DNA from: Oscillospiraceae bacterium
GTDB taxonomy: Bacteria; Bacillota; Clostridia; Oscillospirales; CAG-382
DNA length: 61,082 bases
Reading direction: 5' to 3'
Assembly: GCA_015064895.1 (NCBI GenBank)
Contig: SVRI01000014.1
Coordinates: 1-61,082 of the forward strand
Below, piece after piece: positions 7,762-15,148 of the stretch (within the stretch, counting starts at the first letter, position 1; the number at the start of each line of letters is the position of its first letter). A program made the translations under genes and the position numbers. The notes under the pieces were generated by a model that made no database searches, was not told the origin of the DNA, and saw only the letters and a list, made by a program, of their open reading frames with translations.

Positions 7762-8994
7762 ATGGAAAACAAATTCAAGCGTGTTGAGGGCGGTGTTACA
7801 TACCCTCAGGGCTTCAAGGCGGCAGGTATTCACTGCGGTCTCAGAAAGAACAAAAACAAAAAGGATTTAGCTCTTATCGTTTCCGACGTGGAATGTTCTG
7901 CGGCGGCAATTTATACTACAAACAAGGTTTACGGTGCACCTATCACGGTTACCCGTGAACACTTGAAGGACGGCAAGGCAAGAGCTGTTATCGTAAACAG
8001 CGGTAACGCCAACACCTGTAATCCCGACGGTGTTGACAAGGCAAACGCAATGTGCGAGGCTCTTGCAAAAGAGCTTGGAATTAAAGCATCCGACGTTGTT
8101 GTTGCATCCACAGGCGTTATCGGTGCTCCCCTGCCTTTAGAGCCTATTGTTGCAGGAATCCCAGAGCTTATCGCATCGGCAGACTACACTCCCGAAGCAG
8201 GATACTGTGCTGCGGCGGCTATTATGACAACAGACACAAGACTCAAGCAGATTGCCATTGAATACACAGTCGGCGACAAGACAGTTAAGCTCGGCGGTAT
8301 GGCAAAGGGCAGCGGTATGATAAGCCCCAACATGGCAACAATGCTCTCCTTTGTTACAACTGATGCCGCAGTTGACAGCGACATCTTGCAAAGAATGCTC
8401 AAAGAAGCAGCAGACCGCACATTCAACATGATAAGCGTTGACGGCGACACAAGCACAAACGACACCCTTTGCGTTATGGCAAACGGAATGTCGGGTGTAT
8501 CTATCACAGACGAAACAAGTATGGAAGCCGTATTGTTCTACGATGCACTCGAATACATCTGCCGTTACCTTGCCAGAAAAATGGCTTCTGACGGAGAAGG
8601 AGCAACAAAGCTTCTCGAATGCCGTATCAGAAATTGCGACGACTACCAGAACGCACGCGTTCTTGCAAAGAGTGTTATCAATTCTCCCCTTGTAAAAACT
8701 GCAATGTACGGTGCTGATGCAAACTGGGGACGTATCCTTTGTGCTCTCGGCTATGCAGGTGTTGAATTTGACCCGTCAAAGGTTGAAGTAAACTTCATTT
8801 CAAACGCAGGTGAAATCAACGTATGCAAAAATGGCGGTTCGGTTATTGTTGACGAGGACAGAGCAAAGGAAATTCTCCTTGAAGACTCCATCATCATCGA
8901 CGTTGACATGCACGAAGGCGACGATGTGGCAACGGCTTACGGCTGTGACCTTTCTTATGAATATGTACGCATAAACGGCGATTATAGAAGTTAG
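7762..8994 (+). CDS. argJ: Bifunctional glutamate N-acetyltransferase / ornithine acetyltransferase
   Basis: Recycles the acetyl group from N-acetylornithine to glutamate, so the pathway runs as the cyclic version and needs no separate argE; none is present here. The 410-residue precursor should cleave itself at the Ala-Thr bond in MATMLSFVTTD (near residue 192) to give alpha and beta chains, the new N-terminal Thr being the nucleophile. GDTSTNDT is also conserved. Whether it is mono- or bifunctional cannot be decided from sequence alone. A GAGAGGA site precedes the ATG, with a hairpin immediately upstream; argB follows after 19 nt. Confidence 0.96.
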   Translation: MENKFKRVEGGVTYPQGFKAAGIHCGLRKNKNKKDLALIVSDVECSAAAIYTTNKVYGAPITVTREHLKDGKARAVIVNSGNANTCNPDGVDKANAMCEALAKELGIKASDVVVASTGVIGAPLPLEPIVAGIPELIASADYTPEAGYCAAAAIMTTDTRLKQIAIEYTVGDKTVKLGGMAKGSGMISPNMATMLSFVTTDAAVDSDILQRMLKEAADRTFNMISVDGDTSTNDTLCVMANGMSGVSITDETSMEAVLFYDALEYICRYLARKMASDGEGATKLLECRIRNCDDYQNARVLAKSVINSPLVKTAMYGADANWGRILCALGYAGVEFDPSKVEVNFISNAGEINVCKNGGSVIVDEDRAKEILLEDSIIIDVDMHEGDDVATAYGCDLSYEYVRINGDYRS

Positions 8995-9013
8995 AAGTTA
9001 GGAGTTTGGAGTT

Positions 9014-9883
9014 ATGTTTATTTCTAACATAGACAAGGCGAAGGTGCTTATTCAGGCTCTTCCCTACATACAGGAATACTACGGAAAGACAATCGTAGTA
9101 AAATACGGCGGCAACGCCATGACAAACGAAGGCTTAAAGGATGCTGTAATCTCTGACCTTGTACTTCTAAAGCTTGTCGGCATCAATGTAGTACTTGTTC
9201 ACGGCGGCGGCCCCGAAATAAGCTCAATGTTTGACAAGCTCGGTATTGAAACGGAGTTTATCAACGGTCTGAGATACACAAGTGACGAAGCAGTTGAAGT
9301 TGTTCAGATGGTACTTGCCGGCAAGACAAACAAGGATTTAGTCAACCGCATTGAAGCCATCGGCGGAAAAGCTGTCGGTCTTTCGGGTATTGACGGCGGT
9401 CTTATCAAGGCAAAGAAACTTAACGACGGTCAGTTTGACTATGGCTGTGTAGGTGAAATCGTCGAGGTTGACACACAAATTATCAAGGACAACATCGAAA
9501 AGGGTTACATTCCCGTAGTTTCCACCGTTGCCATGGGCATTGACGGTGAAAGCGGTGTTTACAACATAAACGCAGACACGGCGGCTGCAAAAATCGCCAT
9601 TGACCTTGATGCAGAAAAGCTTATACTTCTGACAGACATCAAAGGACTTCTCAGAGACGTCAAGGACGAGGACAGCCTCATTTCCGAGGTTCGTCTTTCC
9701 GACATCGAGGTGCTCAAGGCTGAGGGCGTTATCAAGGGCGGTATGATACCCAAGGTTGAATGTTGTTCAGACACCGTAAAGGGCGGTGTAAAGAGAGCAC
9801 ACATCATCGACGGACGGCTTCTTCACTCCATTCTTATAGAAATGCTCTCAGACGAAGGTATAGGCACCATGTTCACGGAGTAA
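9014..9883 (+). CDS. argB: Acetylglutamate kinase
   Basis: Phosphorylates N-acetylglutamate, normally the arginine-feedback step when the cyclic pathway is used. The 289-residue amino acid kinase fold shows KYGGNAM (30-36), LVHGGGPEIS and the ATP-site region LTDIKGLLRDVKD. The N-terminal extension FISNIDKAKVLIQALPYIQ resembles the helix that makes arginine-sensitive hexamers in other species (inference). The short spacer after argJ is the low-complexity GAAGTTAGAAGTTAGGAG, which supplies the ribosome site. A single 86-bp repeat unit begins at the base after its TAA. Confidence 0.97.
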   Translation: MFISNIDKAKVLIQALPYIQEYYGKTIVVKYGGNAMTNEGLKDAVISDLVLLKLVGINVVLVHGGGPEISSMFDKLGIETEFINGLRYTSDEAVEVVQMVLAGKTNKDLVNRIEAIGGKAVGLSGIDGGLIKAKKLNDGQFDYGCVGEIVEVDTQIIKDNIEKGYIPVVSTVAMGIDGESGVYNINADTAAAKIAIDLDAEKLILLTDIKGLLRDVKDEDSLISEVRLSDIEVLKAEGVIKGGMIPKVECCSDTVKGGVKRAHIIDGRLLHSILIEMLSDEGIGTMFTE

Positions 9884-9969
9884 GCGGTGAGTCACCGCTG
9901 ACAATGTCCGGGGTGTGACAGACGGAAACGGATTCTTTGGTGTCGCTCATCTCGGCCGTTTTGACGTCA
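9884..9969 (+). repeat. Single 86-bp repeat unit (argB-argD spacer)
   Basis: One unit of the array seen after argC, beginning with GCGGTGAGTCACCGC at the base after the argB stop, and with GGTGTCGCTCATC and CCGTTTTGACGTCA in the same order. It is very close to the third argC-argJ unit. Confidence 0.85.
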
Positions 9970-10004
9970 CAAGGCAGACGGCAAAACTATGAAAAACACA
10001 AAAA

Positions 10005-10098
10005 TTACAATCGAGTGATAAAGAATAAGAATTAACTGTTCGTGGAAAGGTGACAAACGCGAGTTCTTTTGCCTACTTTTCTACGAAAGAAAAGTAGG
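10005..10098 (-). repeat. Hairpin module M4, covering the argD translation start region
   Basis: Minus-strand reading: palindrome CCTACTTTTCT / AGAAAAGTAGG (10072-10098), GCAAAAGAACTCGC, TTTGTCACC and, further on, CTCGATTGT. It closely matches the argJ module. The right arm supplies the only purine-rich stretch (AAGTAGGT) before the argD ATG at 10104, so the hairpin would bury the ribosome site. Confidence 0.78.
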
Positions 10099-10103
10099 TA
10101 AAT

Positions 10104-11273
10104 ATGTCAAACATAAAAGAACTTGACAAACAGTATGTCATGAACACATACGGCAGGCACAATTTAACAATTGAAAGAGGCAGAGGCTGCAAGATATACG
10201 GTGACGACGGCAAAGAATACATCGACTTCGGCAGCGGTATCGGTACTTTATCTTTGGGTACAGCCGACGAAGGCTATATTCAGGCAATTACCGAACAGCT
10301 TTACAAGACTCAGCACGTATCAAACTACTTTACCTGCGAGCCTGTAGCAAAACTTGCCGAAAAAATCTGCACCCTTTCGGGTTACGACAAGGTTTTCTTC
10401 GCAAACTCGGGTGCTGAAGCTAACGAAGGCGCAATTAAGCTTGCCAGAAAGTACAGCTTTGACAAGTACGGCAAAGGCAGAAGCACAATTATCACATTTA
10501 ATTCCTCCTTCCACGGAAGAACTATAACAACCCTTGCCGCAACAGGTCAGGACGTATTCCACGACTTCTTCTTTCCCTTTACCGAAGGCTTCAAGTATTC
10601 ACCTTACAATGACAAGGATGCTCTCCTTGAAAGCCTAACAGACGACGTTTGTGCCGTTATGTTCGAGTGCATTCAGGGTGAAGGCGGCGTAAATGTCATG
10701 GACAAGGAATTTGCACTCTTTTTGGCAGAGGAATGTAAAAAGCGTGACATTCTCCTCATCTGCGACGAAATTCAGACAGGTATCGCCAGAACAGGCAAGC
10801 TTTTTGCCTTTGAAAATTTTGATATCAAGCCCGATATTTTCACTCTTGCAAAGGGTCTCTGCGGCGGTATGCCCTGCGGTGCATTCGTTGCAAGCGAAAA
10901 ATGTTCTTCCGTACTCACAAAAGGTCAGCACGGCTCAACCTTCGGCGGAAATCCCGTTTCATGTGCTGCAGGAAACTACGTAATGAACATTGTATCTTCT
11001 CCTTCGTTCCTTGAAGAAGTAAAGGCAAAAGGCGAATATCTCATGCAGAAATTACGCGACCTTGGCAAGGAAACAATCCTTGAAGTACGCGGCATGGGAC
11101 TTATGGTAGGTATCAAGACAAGTCTTGTGCCGGGTGAAGTTTCGACAAAGGCTCTGGAAAACGGGCTTATTGTTCTCACGGCCGGCAAGGATGTAGTAAG
11201 ACTTCTTCCGCCCCTTGTTATTTCATATGAAGAAATCGACGAAGGCGTTGAGATTCTGGCACAGTTATTTTAA
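10104..11273 (+). CDS. argD: Acetylornithine aminotransferase
   Basis: PLP-dependent class III aminotransferase converting N-acetylglutamate semialdehyde to N-acetylornithine. The 389 residues contain the cofactor-phosphate motif NSGAEANEGAIKLAR, the DEIQTGIARTGKLFA segment, and the Schiff-base lysine in TLAKGLCGGMPCGA (near residue 250). The ATG is only 5 nt past a perfect 11-bp hairpin, and its best ribosome site, GTAGGT, lies in the hairpin's right arm. This is unlike the free AAAGGA site of argF 22 nt downstream and may lower or control its translation (inference). Confidence 0.96.
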   Translation: MSNIKELDKQYVMNTYGRHNLTIERGRGCKIYGDDGKEYIDFGSGIGTLSLGTADEGYIQAITEQLYKTQHVSNYFTCEPVAKLAEKICTLSGYDKVFFANSGAEANEGAIKLARKYSFDKYGKGRSTIITFNSSFHGRTITTLAATGQDVFHDFFFPFTEGFKYSPYNDKDALLESLTDDVCAVMFECIQGEGGVNVMDKEFALFLAEECKKRDILLICDEIQTGIARTGKLFAFENFDIKPDIFTLAKGLCGGMPCGAFVASEKCSSVLTKGQHGSTFGGNPVSCAAGNYVMNIVSSPSFLEEVKAKGEYLMQKLRDLGKETILEVRGMGLMVGIKTSLVPGEVSTKALENGLIVLTAGKDVVRLLPPLVISYEEIDEGVEILAQLF

Positions 11274-11295
11274 GATTTGAAAGGACTATATAATA

Positions 11296-12207
11296 ATGAA
11301 CAAAGATTTTCTCAAGATGCAGGATTTAAACAAAGACGAGCTTTTTGAAATTCTTGACCTTGCAGCTGACCTTAAGGACAAACAGCACAGAGGTATTCCT
11401 CACAAGTTACTTGAAGGAAAAACTCTCGGTATGATTTTTGAAAAGTCATCTACAAGAACAAGAGTATCCTTTGAAACGGGTATTTTTCAGCTCGGCGGTA
11501 CAGGTCTTTTCCTTTCCTCAAAGGAAACACAGCTTGGCCGCGGCGAACCCATCAAGGACACAGCACGTGTTCTTTCCCGTTACCTTGACGGTATTATGAT
11601 AAGAACCTTCGGTCAGGAAATCGTTGAAGAGCTTGCACAGTATTCTTCAATTCCCGTAATCAACGCTCTTACTGACTATGCTCACCCCTGCCAGATTCTC
11701 GCTGACCTTCTTACAATCAAAGAGCACAAGGGCGGCTTTGACGGCAGAAAGATGTGCTTTATCGGTGACGGTGCAAACAACATGGCAAACTCCCTTGTTG
11801 TGGGCTGTCTTATGGCAGGTATGGATGTTGCTGTTGCAACACCGAAAGGATACGAGCCCGACCCCACAGTGTTAAAGTACGCAGAACAGTACGGCTCAAA
11901 GTTCACTCTTACCGAAAGTGTTATGGAAGCGGCAAAGGACTGTGATGCACTCTTTACAGACGTATGGTCCAGCATGGGTATGGAAGCTGAAATCGAAGAA
12001 AGAAAGAGAATCTTCAAGGATTATCAGATCAACTCCGACGTTATGGCTGTTGCCAACAAGGATGCTATGGTTCAGCACTGCTTACCTGCACACAGAGGCG
12101 AAGAAATCACAGACGAAGTATTTGAAGCACATGCAGACGAAATCTTCGACGAAGCAGAAAACAGACTCCACGCTCAGAAGGCAGTTATGGTGAAACTGAT
12201 GGCGTAG
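11296..12207 (+). CDS. argF: Ornithine carbamoyltransferase
   Basis: Makes citrulline from ornithine and carbamoyl phosphate. The 303-residue protein carries the carbamoyl-phosphate motif SSTRTR (51-56), HPCQ in the middle and HCLPAHRG (near residue 261) for ornithine binding. Last gene of the arg operon: the order is G-H-C-J-B-D-F. The operon ends in a hairpin module and an intrinsic terminator at 12315-12351. No carbamoyl-phosphate synthase gene is in the window. Confidence 0.97.
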   Translation: MNKDFLKMQDLNKDELFEILDLAADLKDKQHRGIPHKLLEGKTLGMIFEKSSTRTRVSFETGIFQLGGTGLFLSSKETQLGRGEPIKDTARVLSRYLDGIMIRTFGQEIVEELAQYSSIPVINALTDYAHPCQILADLLTIKEHKGGFDGRKMCFIGDGANNMANSLVVGCLMAGMDVAVATPKGYEPDPTVLKYAEQYGSKFTLTESVMEAAKDCDALFTDVWSSMGMEAEIEERKRIFKDYQINSDVMAVANKDAMVQHCLPAHRGEEITDEVFEAHADEIFDEAENRLHAQKAVMVKLMA

Positions 12208-12216
12208 TATCCTGTA

Positions 12217-12351
12217 CTTTTTCTTTTGAAAAAAGAAAAAGCTACCAAAAAGAAAACATCTTAGCACCATTCTTTTCGCTTACAAATCATTATTGAATAT
12301 GCTCGATTAGAGTTAATCCCTTGTGTCAAACAACGACACAAGGGATTTTTG
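12217..12351 (+). repeat. Hairpin module M5, after argF
   Basis: Palindrome CTTTTTCTTTT / AAAAGAAAAAG (12217-12241) 9 nt after the argF stop, then CCAAAAAGAAAACATC, TTAGCACC, ATGCTCGATTAGAGTT and a terminator hairpin. This is a complete example of the module layout. Confidence 0.8.
12315..12351 (+). terminator. Terminator of the arginine operon
   Basis: Perfect 13-bp stem AATCCCTTGTGTC / GACACAAGGGATT with a 7-nt loop, followed by TTTTTG. It forms the distal hairpin of module M5. Confidence 0.88.
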
Positions 12352-12367
12352 TTTAAACAACGGTTGA

Positions 12368-12396
12368 TTGACACTGTATTTTCCCGCTGATATAAT
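12368..12396 (+). promoter_or_regulatory. Orphan consensus promoter between arg and ior terminators
   Basis: TTGACA (12368-12373), 17-nt spacer, TATAAT (12391-12396): a full consensus match on the plus strand. No plus-strand gene follows; about 10 nt past the expected start is the hairpin 12412-12444. Either a very short RNA or an antisense transcript into iorB would result, or the match is fortuitous. Confidence 0.45.
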
Positions 12397-12411
12397 GGAA
12401 ATGAAAACAAT

Positions 12412-12444
12412 AATCCCGACCGCCGTCGTTTGGTGGTCGGGATT
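12412..12444 (-). terminator. Terminator of the iorAB operon
   Basis: Stem AATCCCGACC.CC / GG.GGTCGGGATT (12412-12424 with 12432-12444), with the U-rich stretch ATTATTGTTTTC on the minus-strand side. It is the distal hairpin of module M6. Its loop (CCAAACGACGG) recurs in the fba terminator loop. Confidence 0.7.
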
Positions 12445-12539
12445 AACTATATCCGTGAATATAAACTTTGTTTAGCACGGTTATAATGTTGGTGCTAAAT
12501 TCAAAAGGTCTTTGCCAACTTTCTCCTTAAGAAAGTTGG
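12412..12539 (-). repeat. Hairpin module M6, overlapping the iorB stop
   Basis: Minus-strand reading: palindrome CCAACTTTCT / AGAAAGTTGG (12515-12539) whose loop contains the iorB TAA, then GGCAAAGACC, ATTTAGCACCAACATT, CACGGATATAGTTAATCCC and the hairpin at 12412-12444. The palindrome encodes the last residues (QLS) of IorB. Confidence 0.8.
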
Positions 12540-13105
12540 TAGCCCTTTTCAAATGCCTTGAGGTTAAGCTCAAGGAACTTTTCGGGAACAGACATCTTAA
12601 TAGCCTTGATATATTCTTCCTTAGGAATATCCGAGTGCTTTGCGAACATACCGATAAGAACTACGTTTGCCGCCTTTGATGTGCCGCATTCTTCGGCAAG
12701 GGACAGAGCGTCTGCCGACATAAGCTTTACACCTGCCGCACGGATTTTGTCCTCGATGTTTTCGGGATATTCTGCAGCACCGATGATAACAGGCATGGGC
12801 ATAATCTGCTGTGTGCTTGTTACAACGATGCCGTCTTTCTTGAGGTAAGGAAGCCAGCGTGCTGCTTCGCAAAGCTCAAAGGAAAGAAGAAAATCAGCTT
12901 CGCCCTTACAAATAACGGGAGAATCAACTCTATCGCCGTACTTAACGTATGTAACAACAGAACCACCTCTCTGGCTCATGCCGTGTACTTCAGAAACCTT
13001 AACATCGTAACCCTGAGATATGAAGGTGTTACCGAGGATTCGGCTGGCAAGAAGGCTACCCTGTCCGCCGACTCCGCAAATCATAATATTTGTTGTCTTA
13101 CTCAT
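12527..13105 (-). CDS. iorB: Indolepyruvate:ferredoxin oxidoreductase beta subunit
   Basis: Partner of IorA in oxidative decarboxylation of aryl pyruvates (from Trp, Tyr, Phe) to aryl-acetyl-CoA with reduction of ferredoxin. About 192 residues starting MSKTTNIMICGVGGQGSLLASR, the gamma-domain of pyruvate:ferredoxin oxidoreductases, with SEVHGMSQRGG conserved. I chose the ATG at 13105 because AAGGAG is 9 nt upstream, just after the iorA stop; the ATG at 13111 would be only 3 nt from it. A longer upstream frame would run into iorA. The C-terminal residues QLS and the stop are encoded inside a palindrome. Confidence 0.93.
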   Translation of the reverse strand: MSKTTNIMICGVGGQGSLLASRILGNTFISQGYDVKVSEVHGMSQRGGSVVTYVKYGDRVDSPVICKGEADFLLSFELCEAARWLPYLKKDGIVVTSTQQIMPMPVIIGAAEYPENIEDKIRAAGVKLMSADALSLAEECGTSKAANVVLIGMFAKHSDIPKEEYIKAIKMSVPEKFLELNLKAFEKGYQLS

Positions 13106-13118
13106 AGCCATCAACTCC

Positions 13119-14852
13119 TTATCTCTTATTTTCTTGGATGGCACCAAAGGCACACATCTTTGAGCAAAGGTCACAGCCTGTACAGAGTGTTGTATCAATT
13201 ACAGCCTTGCCGTCCTTCATGCTGATGGCAGGACAGCCAATCTTCATACAAGCCTTACAAGATTTACACTTATCGCTATTTACCGTGAAATATGTATCCT
13301 TCTTAACAGACTTGAGAAGAACACAAGGTCTGCGTGTTATAATAACAGAAACCTCATCCTTTGTGAGTGAATCCTTAATAGCTGCTTCAAGCTCCTTGAT
13401 TTCGTTGGGGTCAACAATCTTGATATCCTTAACGCCAAGTGCTTCAACTACGCCCTCAATACTCATCTTGTGAGTAGGTTCATTCTTCAAGGTCATACCC
13501 GTTGCAGGATTCTGCTGGTGACCTGTCATACCTGTGATGCTGTTATCGCAGATGATAACAGTTGAATGTGCCTTATTGTAAACCATGTTCATGATGCCTG
13601 TAAGACCGCTATGGCAGAATGTCGAGTCACCGATAACTGCTACAGACTTCTTGGGGTCAATGCCGCCACACTTGTTCATACCGTGAAGACCTGCAATAGA
13701 CGCACCCATACAGAGTGTTGTATCAACAGAGGAAAGAGGCGGTGCAGAACCGAGTGTATAGCATCCGATGTCGCCGCTTACTGTTACGCCAAGCTTCTTG
13801 AGTACAAAGAAGAGACCTCTGTGAGGACAGCCGGGGCAAAGTACAGGGGGACGTCCGGGAATTTCGTCGGGAATCTTGTTAAATTCGTTTTCTTCACCGA
13901 GAAGACACTTCTTGACCACTTCCTGTGAAAATTCTCCGAGTATGGGAAGCTTATTCTTGCCGTCGCACTCAATGCCCATAGCTCTCACCTGAGTTTCAAT
14001 TACGGGGTCGAGTTCTTCAACTACAATTACTTTATCAACCTTGGAAGCAAATTCCTTGATGAGCTTTTCGGGAAGAGGATTAACAAGTCCGAGCTTTAAA
14101 TAGGAAGCATTTTCGCCGAATACTTCTCTGGAATACACATATGTAGAGCCGGCACAGATGATACCGATTTTTGTATCGTTATATTCTGCTCTGTTAAATT
14201 CGCATGTATTTGCCCATTCTGCAATATCGGAAAGACGTTTTTCAACAACAACGTGTCTCTTTATTGCATTTGCAGGAGCCATTACGTGCTTTGCAATATT
14301 CTTTTCGTAGGGTTTGATTGTGCTCTCAGCTCTTTCGCCGAGTTCTACAATGCTCTGGGAGTGTGCAACTCTTGTACTCGTTCTGATAATAAAAGGTGTA
14401 TCAAACTTTTCGGAAAGTGCAAAGGCTTCTCTTGTAAATACAAGACAGTCGGTTGAATCCGAAGGCTCAAGCATGGGAAGCTTTGCCGCCATGGCATAGT
14501 GACGCGAGTCCTGTTCGTTCTGAGAAGAATGCATACCGGGGTCATCTGCAACAGCGATAACCATACCGCCTTCTGCACCTACATATGCACCGATAAAGAG
14601 AGGGTCACCCGCAACATTAAGTCCTACATGCTTCATTGCACAGAAGGAACGTGCACCGGAAATGGATGCACCGAGTGCTCCTTCCATGGCAACCTTTTCG
14701 TTAGGTGCCCATTCTGCGTAGAGCTCAGGGTATTCCGCAGCAAACTCGGTAATCTCGGTTGAAGGAGTACCGGGGTAGCTGGAAATGAATTTACAGTCTG
14801 CTTCATACAGACCTCTGGCAACGGCTTCGTTACCGATCATCAGCTTTTTCAT
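13119..14852 (-). CDS. iorA: Indolepyruvate:ferredoxin oxidoreductase alpha subunit
   Basis: Catalytic thiamine-diphosphate subunit, 577 residues from the ATG at 14852 (AAAGGA 9 nt upstream; a TTG at 14873 is in frame but lacks a ribosome site). It starts MKKLMIGNEAVARGLYE with the pyrimidine-binding domain, shows GDIGCYTLG and the thiamine motif region GDSTFCHSGLTG, and ends with two 4Fe-4S clusters (CKSCKACMKIGCP and CTGCDLCSKMC). It is the first gene of a two-gene operon with iorB. Energy conservation from aromatic amino acid fermentation is the expected role. A 16-bp perfect palindrome lies in its leader. Confidence 0.95.
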   Translation of the reverse strand: MKKLMIGNEAVARGLYEADCKFISSYPGTPSTEITEFAAEYPELYAEWAPNEKVAMEGALGASISGARSFCAMKHVGLNVAGDPLFIGAYVGAEGGMVIAVADDPGMHSSQNEQDSRHYAMAAKLPMLEPSDSTDCLVFTREAFALSEKFDTPFIIRTSTRVAHSQSIVELGERAESTIKPYEKNIAKHVMAPANAIKRHVVVEKRLSDIAEWANTCEFNRAEYNDTKIGIICAGSTYVYSREVFGENASYLKLGLVNPLPEKLIKEFASKVDKVIVVEELDPVIETQVRAMGIECDGKNKLPILGEFSQEVVKKCLLGEENEFNKIPDEIPGRPPVLCPGCPHRGLFFVLKKLGVTVSGDIGCYTLGSAPPLSSVDTTLCMGASIAGLHGMNKCGGIDPKKSVAVIGDSTFCHSGLTGIMNMVYNKAHSTVIICDNSITGMTGHQQNPATGMTLKNEPTHKMSIEGVVEALGVKDIKIVDPNEIKELEAAIKDSLTKDEVSVIITRRPCVLLKSVKKDTYFTVNSDKCKSCKACMKIGCPAISMKDGKAVIDTTLCTGCDLCSKMCAFGAIQENKR

Positions 14853-14883
14853 GTGTTTCAGTCCTTTTTTCAAAGAATTATTT

Positions 14884-14899
14884 TACATAATATTATGTA
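14884..14899. promoter_or_regulatory. 16-bp palindrome upstream of iorA, possible operator
   Basis: TACATAATATTATGTA is perfectly self-complementary and lies 32 nt before the iorA start, downstream of TATAAT-like sequences around 14920-14940. The position fits a repressor site. The regulator is unknown, and AT-rich palindromes occur by chance in such spacers. Confidence 0.4.
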
Positions 14900-15060
14900 G
14901 GAAGATATCCCATCCGAATTATATACCCGTATATTATATCACAATCTTTTTGCAAATGCACTACTTTTTTTGAATTTTTCTTACTTATTTTACTTTTATC
15001 TCACATTTTTGGCATCATTTGCCAAGGTTGTAAAGAAAAAATTAATATTTTTCAGTGTGA

Positions 15061-15089
15061 TTGACAAATATCAATGGTTATGGTAGAAT
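15061..15089 (+). promoter_or_regulatory. Promoter of the GLUG-repeat surface protein
   Basis: TTGACA (15061-15066), 17-nt spacer, TAGAAT (15084-15089), one base short of consensus, about 55 nt before the start codon. Confidence 0.75.
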
Positions 15090-15121
15090 ACATATGTATA
15101 TTTGTGTAAAGGAGGAAGTGT

Positions 15122-15135
15122 ACCCTCTTGAGGGT
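15122..15135 (+). promoter_or_regulatory. Hairpin between ribosome site and start codon
   Basis: ACCCTC-TT-GAGGGT is a perfect 6-bp hairpin lying between AAAGGAGG (15108-15115) and the ATG at 15149. The ribosome site is 33 nt from this ATG in linear sequence. Either the hairpin brings them closer, or GAGGGT (13 nt from the ATG) is used, or translation starts at the TTG at 15128. Confidence 0.45.
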
Positions 15136-15148
15136 TCGCTTACGAACA

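Noticed and set aside
14853..14873. Upstream TTG start for iorA at 14873
   Set aside because: It has no ribosome site and overlaps the AAAAAAGGA that serves the ATG at 14852, where the family's usual N-terminus begins.
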